From Muribaculaceae bacterium (GTDB taxonomy: Bacteria > Bacteroidota > Bacteroidia > Bacteroidales > Muribaculaceae): 64,000 nt of DNA. Under the pieces are notes generated by a model. That model did no database searches. It saw only the letters and a program-made list of their open reading frames with translations, and was not told the DNA's origin. The stretch spans positions 62,001-126,000 of the forward strand of contig JAGATX010000002.1 of the NCBI GenBank assembly GCA_017621055.1, in the 5' to 3' direction. Shown here one piece after another: positions 18,199 to 25,962 of the stretch. The translations under genes and the position numbers were made by a program. Each line of letters begins with the position of its first letter. Position 1 is the stretch's first letter.

Positions 18199-19041
18199 TC
18201 AGGGGTCGAACCGGAGATTGTGCTGCACGTGAACTGCGCAGCCGGCGAGAGAGTCCGCAGCCCGGTCTGCCATTTTGGCATTGTCGAAGAAGCCGAAAAC
18301 GGCGGCGCCCGAACCGGTCATGGCGGCATATACGGCACCATGGTCGGAGAGGTGACGGCGGACACGGCCTATTTCCGGGCGCATCGCCTCGATGGGCGCT
18401 TGAAAATCGTTGATATACATTCCGCACCTCAGACCGTCGATGCTGATGACAGCGGGTGTGGCGCCGTTGCCGCGGGGTGTGAGGGCAGCATAGGCAGCTC
18501 CGGTGCTCACGGCTGCGGACACGGGCTTGGCCAGGACCAGGTTCAGGCCGTTGAGTGCTGTTGCGTCGACGGGGCTGAGACGTTCGCCTATGCCCTCGGC
18601 GAGCATGGGCCGATTATGGATGAAGAAAGGGCAGTCGGCGCCGATGCCGGCGGCAATGGCGGCGAGGACGGCGTCGCCAAGGTTCAGGCCGAGCAGGCTG
18701 TCGACGGCCTTGAGGGCGAAGGATGCATCGGCCGAGCCGCCACCCATGCCCGCGCCGTGCGGTATGTGTTTTTCAAGAATGATGTCGAGGGGCGGCAGGG
18801 CGTATCCCAAATGTTTTTCCAGTGCTTTGAGGGCCTTGAGAACTATATTGTCGGCAGCGGCGCAGGGCGGCACGTCGCCGCACTGCACAAACGAACCGTC
18901 AAGGTCTTGCGCCGGCGTGATTTCGAGGATATCGCACCAGTCCACGGGCAGCATTACCGTGCTGATGTCATGGTAGCCGTCGGCACGACGGCGAAGCACC
19001 TGCAGACCCAGGTTTATTTTGGCATTCGGGAATACAATCAT
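18199..19041 (-). CDS. ispE: 4-diphosphocytidyl-2-C-methyl-D-erythritol kinase
   Basis: 280 residues, GHMP kinase fold. N-terminal FPNAKINLGLQVLRRRADGYHDI and the ATP-binding loop IPHGAGMGGGSADASFAL (about residues 90-107) are diagnostic for IspE; the third GHMP motif is near AAMTGSGAAVFGFFD. It phosphorylates the 2-hydroxyl of CDP-methylerythritol in the MEP route to isoprenoids, which also feeds undecaprenyl carriers and MiaA substrate. It is divergent from the NlpC/P60 gene, and their promoters overlap. Confidence 0.95.
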   Translation of the reverse strand: MIVFPNAKINLGLQVLRRRADGYHDISTVMLPVDWCDILEITPAQDLDGSFVQCGDVPPCAAADNIVLKALKALEKHLGYALPPLDIILEKHIPHGAGMGGGSADASFALKAVDSLLGLNLGDAVLAAIAAGIGADCPFFIHNRPMLAEGIGERLSPVDATALNGLNLVLAKPVSAAVSTGAAYAALTPRGNGATPAVISIDGLRCGMYINDFQAPIEAMRPEIGRVRRHLSDHGAVYAAMTGSGAAVFGFFDNAKMADRAADSLAGCAVHVQHNLRFDP

Positions 19042-19063
19042 GTCCTTTTTTGCTTGTTGCGGT

Positions 19064-19096
19064 GCAAAATTACTGAAAAAAGCCTATATTTGCAAT
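19064..19096 (-). promoter_or_regulatory. Promoter for ispE
   Basis: Minus strand: ATTG (19096-19093, one mismatch to TTTG), 20 bases, then TAATTTTGC (19072-19064). The ATG at 19041 is about 20 bases further. Its -33 region touches the -7 box of the opposing promoter. Confidence 0.6.
19085..19093 (+). promoter_or_regulatory. -7 promoter box for the NlpC/P60 lipoprotein gene
   Basis: TATATTTGC fits TAnnTTTGC. The presumed transcription start is about 19096-19098, so the GTG start codon at 19098 would be at or next to the first base of the message. Confidence 0.55.
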
Positions 19097-19097
19097 T

Positions 19098-19982
19098 GTG
19101 AACCGATACCTTACCTATATAGCCCTGCTATTCATGGCCCTGCTGCTTGCGCTTGGCGCCGGCGGCTGCGGCACGGGCCGCAAGGTGCAGCGTAATACCG
19201 AAAATCAAGGCGTGGAGCGCCGGACTGCCGGCCGCATCGTCGACGAGGCACGCCGGTGGATAGGCACGCCCTATCGCCATGGCGGCAAGACTCGCCGCAA
19301 GGGAACCGACTGCTCGGGAATGGTGATGGAAGTATACCGCACGGCTGTCGGCGTGGCGCTGCCGCGCAATTCGGCACGTCAGCAGGAGTTTTGCCGGCGA
19401 ATCGACCGCTCGGAGCTCACGCCCGGCGACCTTGTTTTTTTCAGCAGCAAGCGTGGCGGCTCAAAGGTGAGCCATGTCGGAATCTATATCGGCGACGGTC
19501 GGTTTATCCACGCTTCATCCTCGCGAGGCGTGATGGAAAGCGGTTTGGACGAGCGTTATTTTGCCACTCATTATCACAGTTCGGGCCGTGTGCCCGGCCT
19601 TCCTGCCGGAGCTTCCGTGCCGGCAGCACCGATGACACCGCCGCTGCCCGAAACCCGACCGGAGCCGGCGGCAATTCCCGAGCCCGAGCCGGAGCCTGCT
19701 GCGATTCCTGTTCCCGAGCCGGAGCCTGTTTCGGTTCCGGAGCCGGAACCTCCGTGCGAGCTGCCCGTAGTTGTGGAAATCGACACCACGGCCATCTCTG
19801 CTCCCATCGCAGCCCCGGATACTATCGAAGTCCTTTTGCCGGCGCCGCTTCCGTCCGCACCGGCTCCGGCCATGCCCACAACTCCGGCAGCTCCTCTGCC
19901 GCCCCTGTCCGCGCCGGCAGTGTCCGACAGTGTGGCCGTGTCCGACAGCATCCGAGCCGCCGTAATCAATGCCTTCGAGTAA
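19098..19982 (+). CDS. NlpC/P60 family cell-wall peptidase with Pro/Glu-rich tail
   Basis: 294 residues from a GTG start. The N-terminus MNRYLTYIALLFMALLLALG leads to a Cys in GAGGCGTG, a loose lipobox; starting at the next ATG (19134) would lose the charged n-region. The peptidase domain (about 45-150) shows the catalytic Cys in KGTDCSGMVMEVY, the His in SKVSHVGIYIGDGRFIHA and the surrounding TPGDLVFF. These enzymes cut peptide stems of peptidoglycan. After about residue 165 the protein changes to repeats of EPEPEP, AAIP and APAP type up to the end, an extended linker-like tail that could span the periplasm or bind the wall. It converges with the MCE gene with 17 bases between them. Confidence 0.9.
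   Translation: MNRYLTYIALLFMALLLALGAGGCGTGRKVQRNTENQGVERRTAGRIVDEARRWIGTPYRHGGKTRRKGTDCSGMVMEVYRTAVGVALPRNSARQQEFCRRIDRSELTPGDLVFFSSKRGGSKVSHVGIYIGDGRFIHASSSRGVMESGLDERYFATHYHSSGRVPGLPAGASVPAAPMTPPLPETRPEPAAIPEPEPEPAAIPVPEPEPVSVPEPEPPCELPVVVEIDTTAISAPIAAPDTIEVLLPAPLPSAPAPAMPTTPAAPLPPLSAPAVSDSVAVSDSIRAAVINAFE
19671..19756 (+). repeat. Pro/Glu codon repeat inside the NlpC/P60 gene
   Basis: Imperfect tandem copies of GAGCCGGAGCCT-type units encode alternating Pro-Glu separated by AAIP and VSVP spacers. Such a tract is prone to length change by slippage. Confidence 0.7.
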
Positions 19983-19999
19983 TCTCGGAAGAAGGGAGC

Positions 20000-20896
20000 T
20001 TACAGCAGCTTGATGTTGATGTAGCGTTTGGGATTGCGGCGAATGTCGATGAAGAGGCTGTCGAGCGATGCCACCGTCGAGTTGATGTTGTTGTAGAGTT
20101 CCGGATCGCTGGTAAGACGACCTACCGACGAGTCAGGGTTGTTGAGGGCGGCTGTAAGTTCTTCCAGATGTTGAGCCGTGGCGGCAAGATTATCAAGGAG
20201 GGAATCGACAGGAGCCTCGCGCAGCACGCCGGTTGTCACGGCAAGGTCGCCCGTGATGGTATCTACGTGTCCGGTTATGCTGCGCACGTTGGCGGTGACG
20301 GGCCGCAGTTCGGCGATGATGAGATGCAGCGAGCGCACGGTGGCGTTGAGCTCGGCGGTGATATCGTCCATGCGGCGTACACTGGTGGCCAGCGCCGGGT
20401 CGGAGACTAAGGTGTTTATGCTCGTAAGCAGGGTGTCGACCTTGGGGAGTATAGCCCCCACGGCCGGAAGGATGTCGTTGGTAATGCCGCCGAGCATGCC
20501 GGCGTCAACGCTGCCTGCGATGGTGTCGCCGACTTCGCAGAAGGCGCCGTCGCCGAGCTGGAGGACTACCGAGGCGGTGCCGAGGATGTCCGAGCTTACT
20601 TTCGCGGTGGTGCCGGCGGGAATGCGCAGATTCTTGTCGAGGCTCATCTCCACAACGATGTTACCGGGGCGGTCGAACTGATAGTCGATCTCACGTACCT
20701 GCCCTACCTTGTAGCCGTTGAGGGTTACGGGTGCTGATATTGCCAGACCTTCTACGTTGTGATACACAGCGTAATAGTAGTTTCCGGGCTTGAAGATGTT
20801 GACACCTTTGAGAAAGTTGATGCCGAAATAGAGCAGCGCCAGAGCCAGGGCTACGAGCACGCCGATAAGAATTTCTTTGCGTTTGAGGTTGTTCAT
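20000..20896 (-). CDS. MCE (MlaD) family lipid-transport protein
   Basis: 298 residues. One N-terminal membrane segment (KEILIGVLVALALALLYFGI), then the MCE domain (about 38-115: YYAVYHNVEGLAISAPVTLNGYKVGQV ... GTTAKVSSDILGTASVVLQLG), then a long helical region rich in Asn, Thr and Asp. MlaD-type proteins form hexameric rings that carry phospholipids between inner and outer membrane, working with an ABC transporter (MlaE/MlaF), which is not in the window. It follows the amidase gene by 45 bases, a pairing that recurs in Bacteroidetes as far as I recall. Confidence 0.92.
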   Translation of the reverse strand: MNNLKRKEILIGVLVALALALLYFGINFLKGVNIFKPGNYYYAVYHNVEGLAISAPVTLNGYKVGQVREIDYQFDRPGNIVVEMSLDKNLRIPAGTTAKVSSDILGTASVVLQLGDGAFCEVGDTIAGSVDAGMLGGITNDILPAVGAILPKVDTLLTSINTLVSDPALATSVRRMDDITAELNATVRSLHLIIAELRPVTANVRSITGHVDTITGDLAVTTGVLREAPVDSLLDNLAATAQHLEELTAALNNPDSSVGRLTSDPELYNNINSTVASLDSLFIDIRRNPKRYINIKLL

Positions 20897-20941
20897 ATTT
20901 TGATGAGCGATGAATTAGCGGGGTGATGACATTAAAAACAC

Positions 20942-21763
20942 TCAGTCGGCGGGCGCGGTTCGCCGGGAATGGGGATGGAGCGCACGATAGTCGGCGAGAG
21001 CACGCACAAGGGCTTCGGCACATCGTTCCTGACCCTCTGTGGAGCTGAGAAAACGCTCCATGCGCGGATTGCACATGAAGTCCAGCTCGACCAATACCGA
21101 CGGCATGCGCGTGGCCCACAGTACCAGGAAGCCGGCCTGACGGACGCCCCGGTCGGCACGTCCGGCATAATCGGTGAGATAGTGCTGGGCCAAGGCCGCC
21201 ATGTCGATGCTGCTGTTGAGGTTGTCGCCCTGACTGAGTTCAAAAATTATGTAAGACTCCGAAACATTGGGATCAAAGCCCTGATACTGTTCGGAATAAT
21301 CCTCTTCAAGTTCTATCACGGCGTTCTCGGCCATGGCAACCGCCAGATTGGCGTCGCTTTTGTGAAGACCGAGGGTATAGACCGATGCGCCCTGTACCGT
21401 CTCACGGCCGCGGCTACGCGCAGCTACTGAGTTGACATGGATGGAGATGAACAAGTCTGCGCCGGCACGATTGGCGATGTCGGCACGTTCGCGCAGGCCC
21501 ACAAACACGTCGGAGTCGCGAGTGAGGACAACGCGCACGCTGTCGCCGAAACGCTCGCCGATTTTTGAGGCCATGAGCCGCGCTACGGCGAGGGTGACGT
21601 CCTTTTCGCGGGCGCGGCGGCCGCGCGTGCCGTGGTCATGGCCACCGTGACCGGCATCGATGGCCACGACGAAAGGCTCGCAGCCGGCAGGCTCCGAAGC
21701 AACAGAGGTCAACGCGAAAAATGCGATGATCAGCGTCGTGAATATATGTCGATAGCAGGTCAT
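20942..21763 (-). CDS. N-acetylmuramoyl-L-alanine amidase (Amidase_3)
   Basis: 273 residues from the ATG at 21763. A longer open frame begins with a TTG inside the promoter box and is not credible. Signal peptide MTCYRHIFTTLIIAFFALTSVAS. Zn-binding motifs: VVAIDAGHGGHDHG (first His), an acidic residue near FVGLRERADIANRAGADLFISIHVNS (second His in ISIHVNS), and the catalytic Glu near PSVLVELDFMCN. It cleaves the bond between N-acetylmuramic acid and L-alanine in peptidoglycan, with roles in septum splitting. The C-terminus is short and lacks a wall-binding repeat. It is followed by the MCE gene. Confidence 0.94.
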   Translation of the reverse strand: MTCYRHIFTTLIIAFFALTSVASEPAGCEPFVVAIDAGHGGHDHGTRGRRAREKDVTLAVARLMASKIGERFGDSVRVVLTRDSDVFVGLRERADIANRAGADLFISIHVNSVAARSRGRETVQGASVYTLGLHKSDANLAVAMAENAVIELEEDYSEQYQGFDPNVSESYIIFELSQGDNLNSSIDMAALAQHYLTDYAGRADRGVRQAGFLVLWATRMPSVLVELDFMCNPRMERFLSSTEGQERCAEALVRALADYRALHPHSRRTAPAD

Positions 21764-21786
21764 TGGTGCCTTTGGTGGTTTATTGT

Positions 21787-21795
21787 GCAAAATTA
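21787..21795 (-). promoter_or_regulatory. -7 promoter box for the amidase-MCE pair
   Basis: TAATTTTGC on the minus strand, 24 bases upstream of the chosen ATG. It overlaps the TTG that would open the longer frame, which supports the ATG at 21763. No clear -33 TTTG. Confidence 0.6.
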
Positions 21796-21845
21796 GCTAT
21801 TTTTTCGCCACCGCATTGGTCCGAAAGTCGAAAAAATACGTTTAA

Positions 21846-21878
21846 TTAGTAAATGTTGTGCCAAAATATTAATTTTGC
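21846..21878 (+). promoter_or_regulatory. Promoter for the GldB-like gene
   Basis: TTAG (21846-21849, one mismatch to TTTG), 20 bases, then TAATTTTGC (21870-21878). The ATG lies 22 bases downstream. Confidence 0.6.
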
Positions 21879-21899
21879 ACCGATAAAAACCCGCCAAAA

Positions 21900-22901
21900 A
21901 TGAAAATTCACGCAATAGCCGCCCTGACGGCGATGGTCCTGACGGCAACAATTACGTCGTGTGACGGCCACAAGGCCGCCACTTTCGAGTATCCTCCCGT
22001 GCATGTGGCTGATATCTACCGAAGTATGGCCGATTACGCCGGCGCCGACAGTGCCGCGCGTGCCGCTATCCTCGCCACCGACACCACCGAGCTGGCGGCC
22101 TTCTGCCGTGTGGTGTCCGACGGGGCACCTTCGGCCGACGCCGTCGAACTTTGGTCGCGTTCGCTGCCGGTAGCCATCTTCACGCCTACCGTCGATTCTG
22201 TCTATGCCTCGACCGATACCCTTGCACAGAATATCGGCACGATATTGGGCCGCGCGGCCGCCGCAGGAATAGAACTGCCGGAGCGCCGCTATGCCGCGGT
22301 GGTTTACGGTCGCCACGAGTCCGTGCTGTTCGTCGACTCCGTCATGCTGATAGCCCTAAACCACTATCTGGGTCAGGAATATCCCGGTTACAGCCACTGG
22401 CCGGTGTACATGCGGTTCAACAAGGCTCCGCAGTACATGCCCTACGACATCGCCGAGGCGCTGGTGGCTACAGAGTTCCCGTATTCCGGCGGCGATAATG
22501 CCACAGTGCTTTCGCGCATGCTCTACGAGGGCGCCCTCACCGCCGCCAAACTCGAGCTCGTGGGTGAGGATGCGGAGCCTGTGTATGCCCTGGGCTACCG
22601 CCCCGAACAGTACCGCTTCCTTACCGACGAGGAAGGCAACCTTTGGCGCACGGCAGTGGGCCACCGCCTTATTTTCGACACCTCGGCAGCCACGGCCTCG
22701 CAGCTGGTGGATGTATCGCCGGCCACGCGGCTGCTCGACGAGCGCGCACCGGGCCGCGCCGGCCGTTTTCTTGGCTGGCGCATAGTGGAGAGCTACCGGC
22801 GCGCCCATCCCGAGGCCACGCTGCCTTTCCTGCTCAGCCCCGAGTTCTACAACTCGCCCGATGTTCTCACTCAGGCCGGGTATTCGCCCGCCAATTCGTA
22901 A
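21900..22901 (+). CDS. gldB: GldB-like lipoprotein
   Basis: 333 residues. Signal peptide with lipobox at TATITSC gives a lipid-anchored Cys near residue 21. The body matches the GldB family as I know it: FVDSVMLIALNHYLGQEYPGYSHWPVYMRFNKAPQYMPYDIAEALVATEFPYSG split over about residues 140-195, then VLSRMLYEGALTAAKLEL. GldB is needed for gliding in flavobacteria, but homologues occur in non-gliding Bacteroidales, where the job is unknown. No other gliding or type IX secretion gene is nearby. It stands alone after its own promoter. Confidence 0.78.
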   Translation: MKIHAIAALTAMVLTATITSCDGHKAATFEYPPVHVADIYRSMADYAGADSAARAAILATDTTELAAFCRVVSDGAPSADAVELWSRSLPVAIFTPTVDSVYASTDTLAQNIGTILGRAAAAGIELPERRYAAVVYGRHESVLFVDSVMLIALNHYLGQEYPGYSHWPVYMRFNKAPQYMPYDIAEALVATEFPYSGGDNATVLSRMLYEGALTAAKLELVGEDAEPVYALGYRPEQYRFLTDEEGNLWRTAVGHRLIFDTSAATASQLVDVSPATRLLDERAPGRAGRFLGWRIVESYRRAHPEATLPFLLSPEFYNSPDVLTQAGYSPANS

Positions 22902-22910
22902 AAATGATTA

Positions 22911-22956
22911 AAAGGGCACTGTTTTGTTGCCGTCGGGGCAGCAAATATTGCCTTTT
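22911..22956 (+). terminator. Possible terminator after the GldB-like gene
   Basis: A G/C-rich hairpin (GTTGCC with GGCAGC, five-base loop) lies inside an outer pairing of AAAGGGCA with TGCCTTTTTT. A T run ends it. The outer stem has a bulge, so strength is uncertain. Confidence 0.4.
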
Positions 22957-22961
22957 TTCGT

Positions 22962-22970
22962 TATTTTTGC
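22962..22970 (+). promoter_or_regulatory. -7 box for the Trp/Gly-rich protein gene
   Basis: TATTTTTGC, a consensus match, 138 bases upstream of the ATG at 23108. If used, the message has an unusually long leader containing the tandem repeat at 23012-23045. Confidence 0.55.
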
Positions 22971-23011
22971 ACAAGAGCGCACTGCAGGCTCTTAAACTTT
23001 GAGACCGATGC

Positions 23012-23045
23012 CGCGTCTATATATTAAACGCGTCTATATATTAAA
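23012..23045 (+). repeat. Perfect 17-base tandem duplication in a 5' leader
   Basis: CGCGTCTATATATTAAA occurs twice back to back without a mismatch. It is followed at once by TAGGAGCAAAACTCCTCC, a small hairpin (GGAG/CTCC). No protein-coding sense is seen. Confidence 0.85.
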
Positions 23046-23107
23046 TAGGAGCAAAACTCCTCCGATAAATTGAAAATCAAGAACATCACATAACATTTCC
23101 AAGCAAG

Positions 23108-24205
23108 ATGAAACCATTCAGCCGACTCATACCCTTACTCCTCGCCGGCCTGTGGATGCTGCCGGCACCCGCCGCGCTGGCTCAGGACTTCGACGATGAC
23201 GACGATCTCTATTACTCGCCGTCGCGTGCCGCCGAGCAACAGCGCCGCCAGGCCGAGGCTGCCGCAGCGGCCGCCAATGCCGCCGGCCTTGGTAGTGCCG
23301 AGCAATATACCGTCATTACCGACCATCCGCTGCAGATGGATGTGGATACCTACAACCGGCGCGGCGTGGCCGCTGCGGACAGCAGCGCCCTGCCCGGTGC
23401 CGACAACTTCAGCTATACTCGCCGCATTCAGCGCTTCCACAATCCCGATATCGTGCGTGAAGCCGGCGACAGCGTTGCCGAGTACTACTATGCTTCGCCG
23501 TCCGAAAAGGAAATCAACCTCTATGTAATAAATAATATCGACCCCGTCGGCGGTTATTCGCCATTCTACAGTCCTTATGGCTGGACATATGCATGGAACT
23601 GTCCCTGGAGCTGGTATACCCCCGGCTGGCAGATATCGTTCCGGCCCACGTGGGGCTGGGGCTGGGGCGGCTGGTACGACCCCTTCTGGGACTACGGCTG
23701 GGGCTGGGGACCGGGATGGAACCGCCCGTTGCCCTGGTATCCGCCGAGCTTCGGCGGCAACTGGGGGTATAACCGACCCGGCGCCTCGCGTCCGCACCCC
23801 CGTCCTGACGGCAGCGGCCGCTATCCCGGCGGTTACGACCGGCCCTCGGCAGGCAGCGGCAACAGCTGGCGTCCCGGCGGCGGCACACGCCCCGGTAACT
23901 TCGGACGCCCCGGCACCGGGAACACAAACACCGTATCGCCCGGTTATAACCGGCCCGGCAACAGCGGATACGCTCCCACCAACAACGACCGCCGCGGCCG
24001 CAACAACGGCGGAACATACAATACCGGCAACACCGGCAACCGATACACCGCGCCCTCCAATAACGGAGGCTACAGCCGGCCCGGCAACAACGGCGGCAGC
24101 AGCGGCGGCGGTTACCGCGCTCCCGGCAGCGGCTCGCGCGGCGGTGGCGGCGGTGGCGTAGGCCATGGCGGCGGTGGCGGCGGTGGCCGCGGTCGCGGTC
24201 GCTGA
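23108..24205 (+). CDS. Secreted Trp/Gly/Asn-rich low-complexity protein
   Basis: 365 residues, no enzyme family recognised. Signal peptide about 1-25 (LLLAGLWMLPAPAALAQ), then DFDDDDDLYYSPS and an Ala/Gln/Glu helix. Residues about 65-150 look folded (TVITDHPLQMDVDTYNRRG, EKEINLYVINNIDPVGGYSPFYSPYG). Residues about 155-215 are dense in Trp, Gly and Tyr (WGWGWGGWYDPFWDYGWGWG). The last 150 residues are Gly/Asn/Arg/Pro repeats ending in polyglycine and GRGRGR. Similar proteins sit beside FadL-like porins in other Bacteroidales as I recall. The gene is 121 bases before such a porin. Surface or periplasmic location is inferred. Confidence 0.75.
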   Translation: MKPFSRLIPLLLAGLWMLPAPAALAQDFDDDDDLYYSPSRAAEQQRRQAEAAAAAANAAGLGSAEQYTVITDHPLQMDVDTYNRRGVAAADSSALPGADNFSYTRRIQRFHNPDIVREAGDSVAEYYYASPSEKEINLYVINNIDPVGGYSPFYSPYGWTYAWNCPWSWYTPGWQISFRPTWGWGWGGWYDPFWDYGWGWGPGWNRPLPWYPPSFGGNWGYNRPGASRPHPRPDGSGRYPGGYDRPSAGSGNSWRPGGGTRPGNFGRPGTGNTNTVSPGYNRPGNSGYAPTNNDRRGRNNGGTYNTGNTGNRYTAPSNNGGYSRPGNNGGSSGGGYRAPGSGSRGGGGGGVGHGGGGGGGRGRGR

Positions 24206-24250
24206 ACCACGTTCACTGTCAACTTTCGCTCACTCCGACGTGTTATAATA

Positions 24251-24277
24251 GCGGGCATCGGTCTGCCCGGTGCCCGC
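24251..24277 (+). other. Strong hairpin between the Trp/Gly-rich gene and the porin gene
   Basis: GCGGGCA (24251-24257) pairs with TGCCCGC (24271-24277), with inner CGG/CCG pairs. No T run follows, so it is unlikely to be a simple terminator; it may protect the upstream message or shape the porin leader. Confidence 0.55.
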
Positions 24278-24326
24278 ATAATATCTTCCGCCGTAATATC
24301 TAACGTTTCAACTAACAGACACTACT

Positions 24327-25961
24327 ATGAAGCTTACCGCCTACCTGATGGCCGCTGCCGCAATCGCGGCCGGCGGTGCCTTGACGGCATCGGCACAGAG
24401 TGCTATAGATGCATATAATATGAACACATCGCAGCTCCGCGGCACCGCGCGCTTTATCGCCATGGGCGGCGCTTTCACATCGCTGGGCGGCGACATCAGC
24501 TGCATGACGCAGAATCCTGCCGGCCTCGGCCTATACCGGCGCAGCGAAATAGGGGGCACCTTCGACGTGAGCATACGCTCGTATGCCGCCACCACACCCA
24601 CGCAGAAGAACACCACGCACCAGACAAAGGCTTTCTTCGACAATTTAGGATATGTAGGTACCGCCAATCTCGGCGGCACGCTGCGCACGTTCACATGGGG
24701 TGTGAGCTACAACCGCCTGGCCGAGCACGACCGCCGTTTCAGCGGGTACAACAACCCGACATCGGGTTCGCTCTCGAACTATATCGCCTCGTTCACCAAT
24801 GGTGTCAATTCCGGAGATATGCTTTTCAACGATGCCACCAAGTACAATCCCTACCTCGATTCCGACATCGACTGGCTGTCGATACTGGCATATAATTCCT
24901 ATATGATAAGCAATATCGACAGCAATAACGACGGCGACAAGGACCGCCTCTATGCCGGCCTCTATCAGAACGGCACTGTCGGCGACGCTCTTTACACCGT
25001 GCACGAGCGCGGTTACACCGACGAGTATAACATCGATTTCGCCGGCAACATCTCCGATATCCTCTACTGGGGTATCGGCGTCGGCATTGTCGATATGAAC
25101 TACCGCTCGGCGGTGGAGTACAGCGAGAGCATGTCCGGCGCGCTGATCTACGGTGGCACCGGCAACAAGCTCACCACCGGCAACGCCGGCTTCGGCATCC
25201 TCAATCAGAAGCAGATAACGGGCACGGGCGCCAATCTCAAGTTCGGTCTTATCGTCCGGCCGGTCGACATGCTGCGCATAGGTTTTGCCATCCACACACC
25301 ATCGTGGATGAGCATGAGTTCCACCGGCTACGCCGACACTCAGTTCAACTATACCCCCGACGGAACCACCAACACCCTGAGCAACAGCGAATATACCGAA
25401 ACTTACGACTACAACTGGAAGATGAATACGCCGTGGCGCTTCATGGTGGGCGTGTCGGCAGTGTTCGGCACCAGAGCAATCCTCAGCCTTGATTACGAGC
25501 GGGTGGCTTATAACGACACAAAGGTGAAATATCAGAACTACAGCAGCTGGGGCGATTCCTATGTCAGCGACGATAAGGTGAACACCGACACCAAAGAATA
25601 CTTCCAGGCATCGAATATCGTGCGCGTGGGTCTCGAATACCGCATCACCCCGCGCTTCAGCGCCCGCGCCGGCTTCAACTATCAGACCTCCAACGTCCGC
25701 GACGCCGCCGCCGACGGCTACTCGGTGATATCGACCGCAGGCACCGACCCAAGCTATACCTTCAACAAAGCTACCGAGAACATATGCCTGGGTCTGGGCT
25801 ATCGATACAAGGGCTGGTATATCGACCTCACTTACCAGCACGTGCGCCACAGCAGTACTTTCCACGCCTATACTCCTTACGACCAGGTGACCGACACACC
25901 GTCGGCCAACGTTGTGTCGTCGCTAAACAACATAGTGATTTCCACAGGTATCAGATTCTGA
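24327..25961 (+). CDS. FadL/OmpP1/TodX family outer-membrane protein
   Basis: 544 residues. Signal peptide about 1-24 (AGGALTASAQ). The mature N-terminus has the family-like LRGTARFIAMGGAFTSLGGDISCMTQNPAGLGLYRRSEIG, the plug region of FadL-type porins. The rest alternates short hydrophobic strands and polar loops and ends NVVSSLNNIVISTGIRF, with the terminal Phe of an outer-membrane barrel. FadL-type proteins pass hydrophobic molecules through the outer membrane; in Bacteroidetes the group is often annotated as hemin receptor without proof. One base separates its stop from the queA start. Confidence 0.88.
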   Translation: MKLTAYLMAAAAIAAGGALTASAQSAIDAYNMNTSQLRGTARFIAMGGAFTSLGGDISCMTQNPAGLGLYRRSEIGGTFDVSIRSYAATTPTQKNTTHQTKAFFDNLGYVGTANLGGTLRTFTWGVSYNRLAEHDRRFSGYNNPTSGSLSNYIASFTNGVNSGDMLFNDATKYNPYLDSDIDWLSILAYNSYMISNIDSNNDGDKDRLYAGLYQNGTVGDALYTVHERGYTDEYNIDFAGNISDILYWGIGVGIVDMNYRSAVEYSESMSGALIYGGTGNKLTTGNAGFGILNQKQITGTGANLKFGLIVRPVDMLRIGFAIHTPSWMSMSSTGYADTQFNYTPDGTTNTLSNSEYTETYDYNWKMNTPWRFMVGVSAVFGTRAILSLDYERVAYNDTKVKYQNYSSWGDSYVSDDKVNTDTKEYFQASNIVRVGLEYRITPRFSARAGFNYQTSNVRDAAADGYSVISTAGTDPSYTFNKATENICLGLGYRYKGWYIDLTYQHVRHSSTFHAYTPYDQVTDTPSANVVSSLNNIVISTGIRF

Positions 25962-25962
25962 A

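Noticed and set aside
21764..21790. Longer amidase start at a TTG
   Set aside because: The TTG lies within the -7 promoter element, so it would not be in the message.
23012..23045. Start of a CRISPR-like array
   Set aside because: Only two directly joined copies and no spacers.
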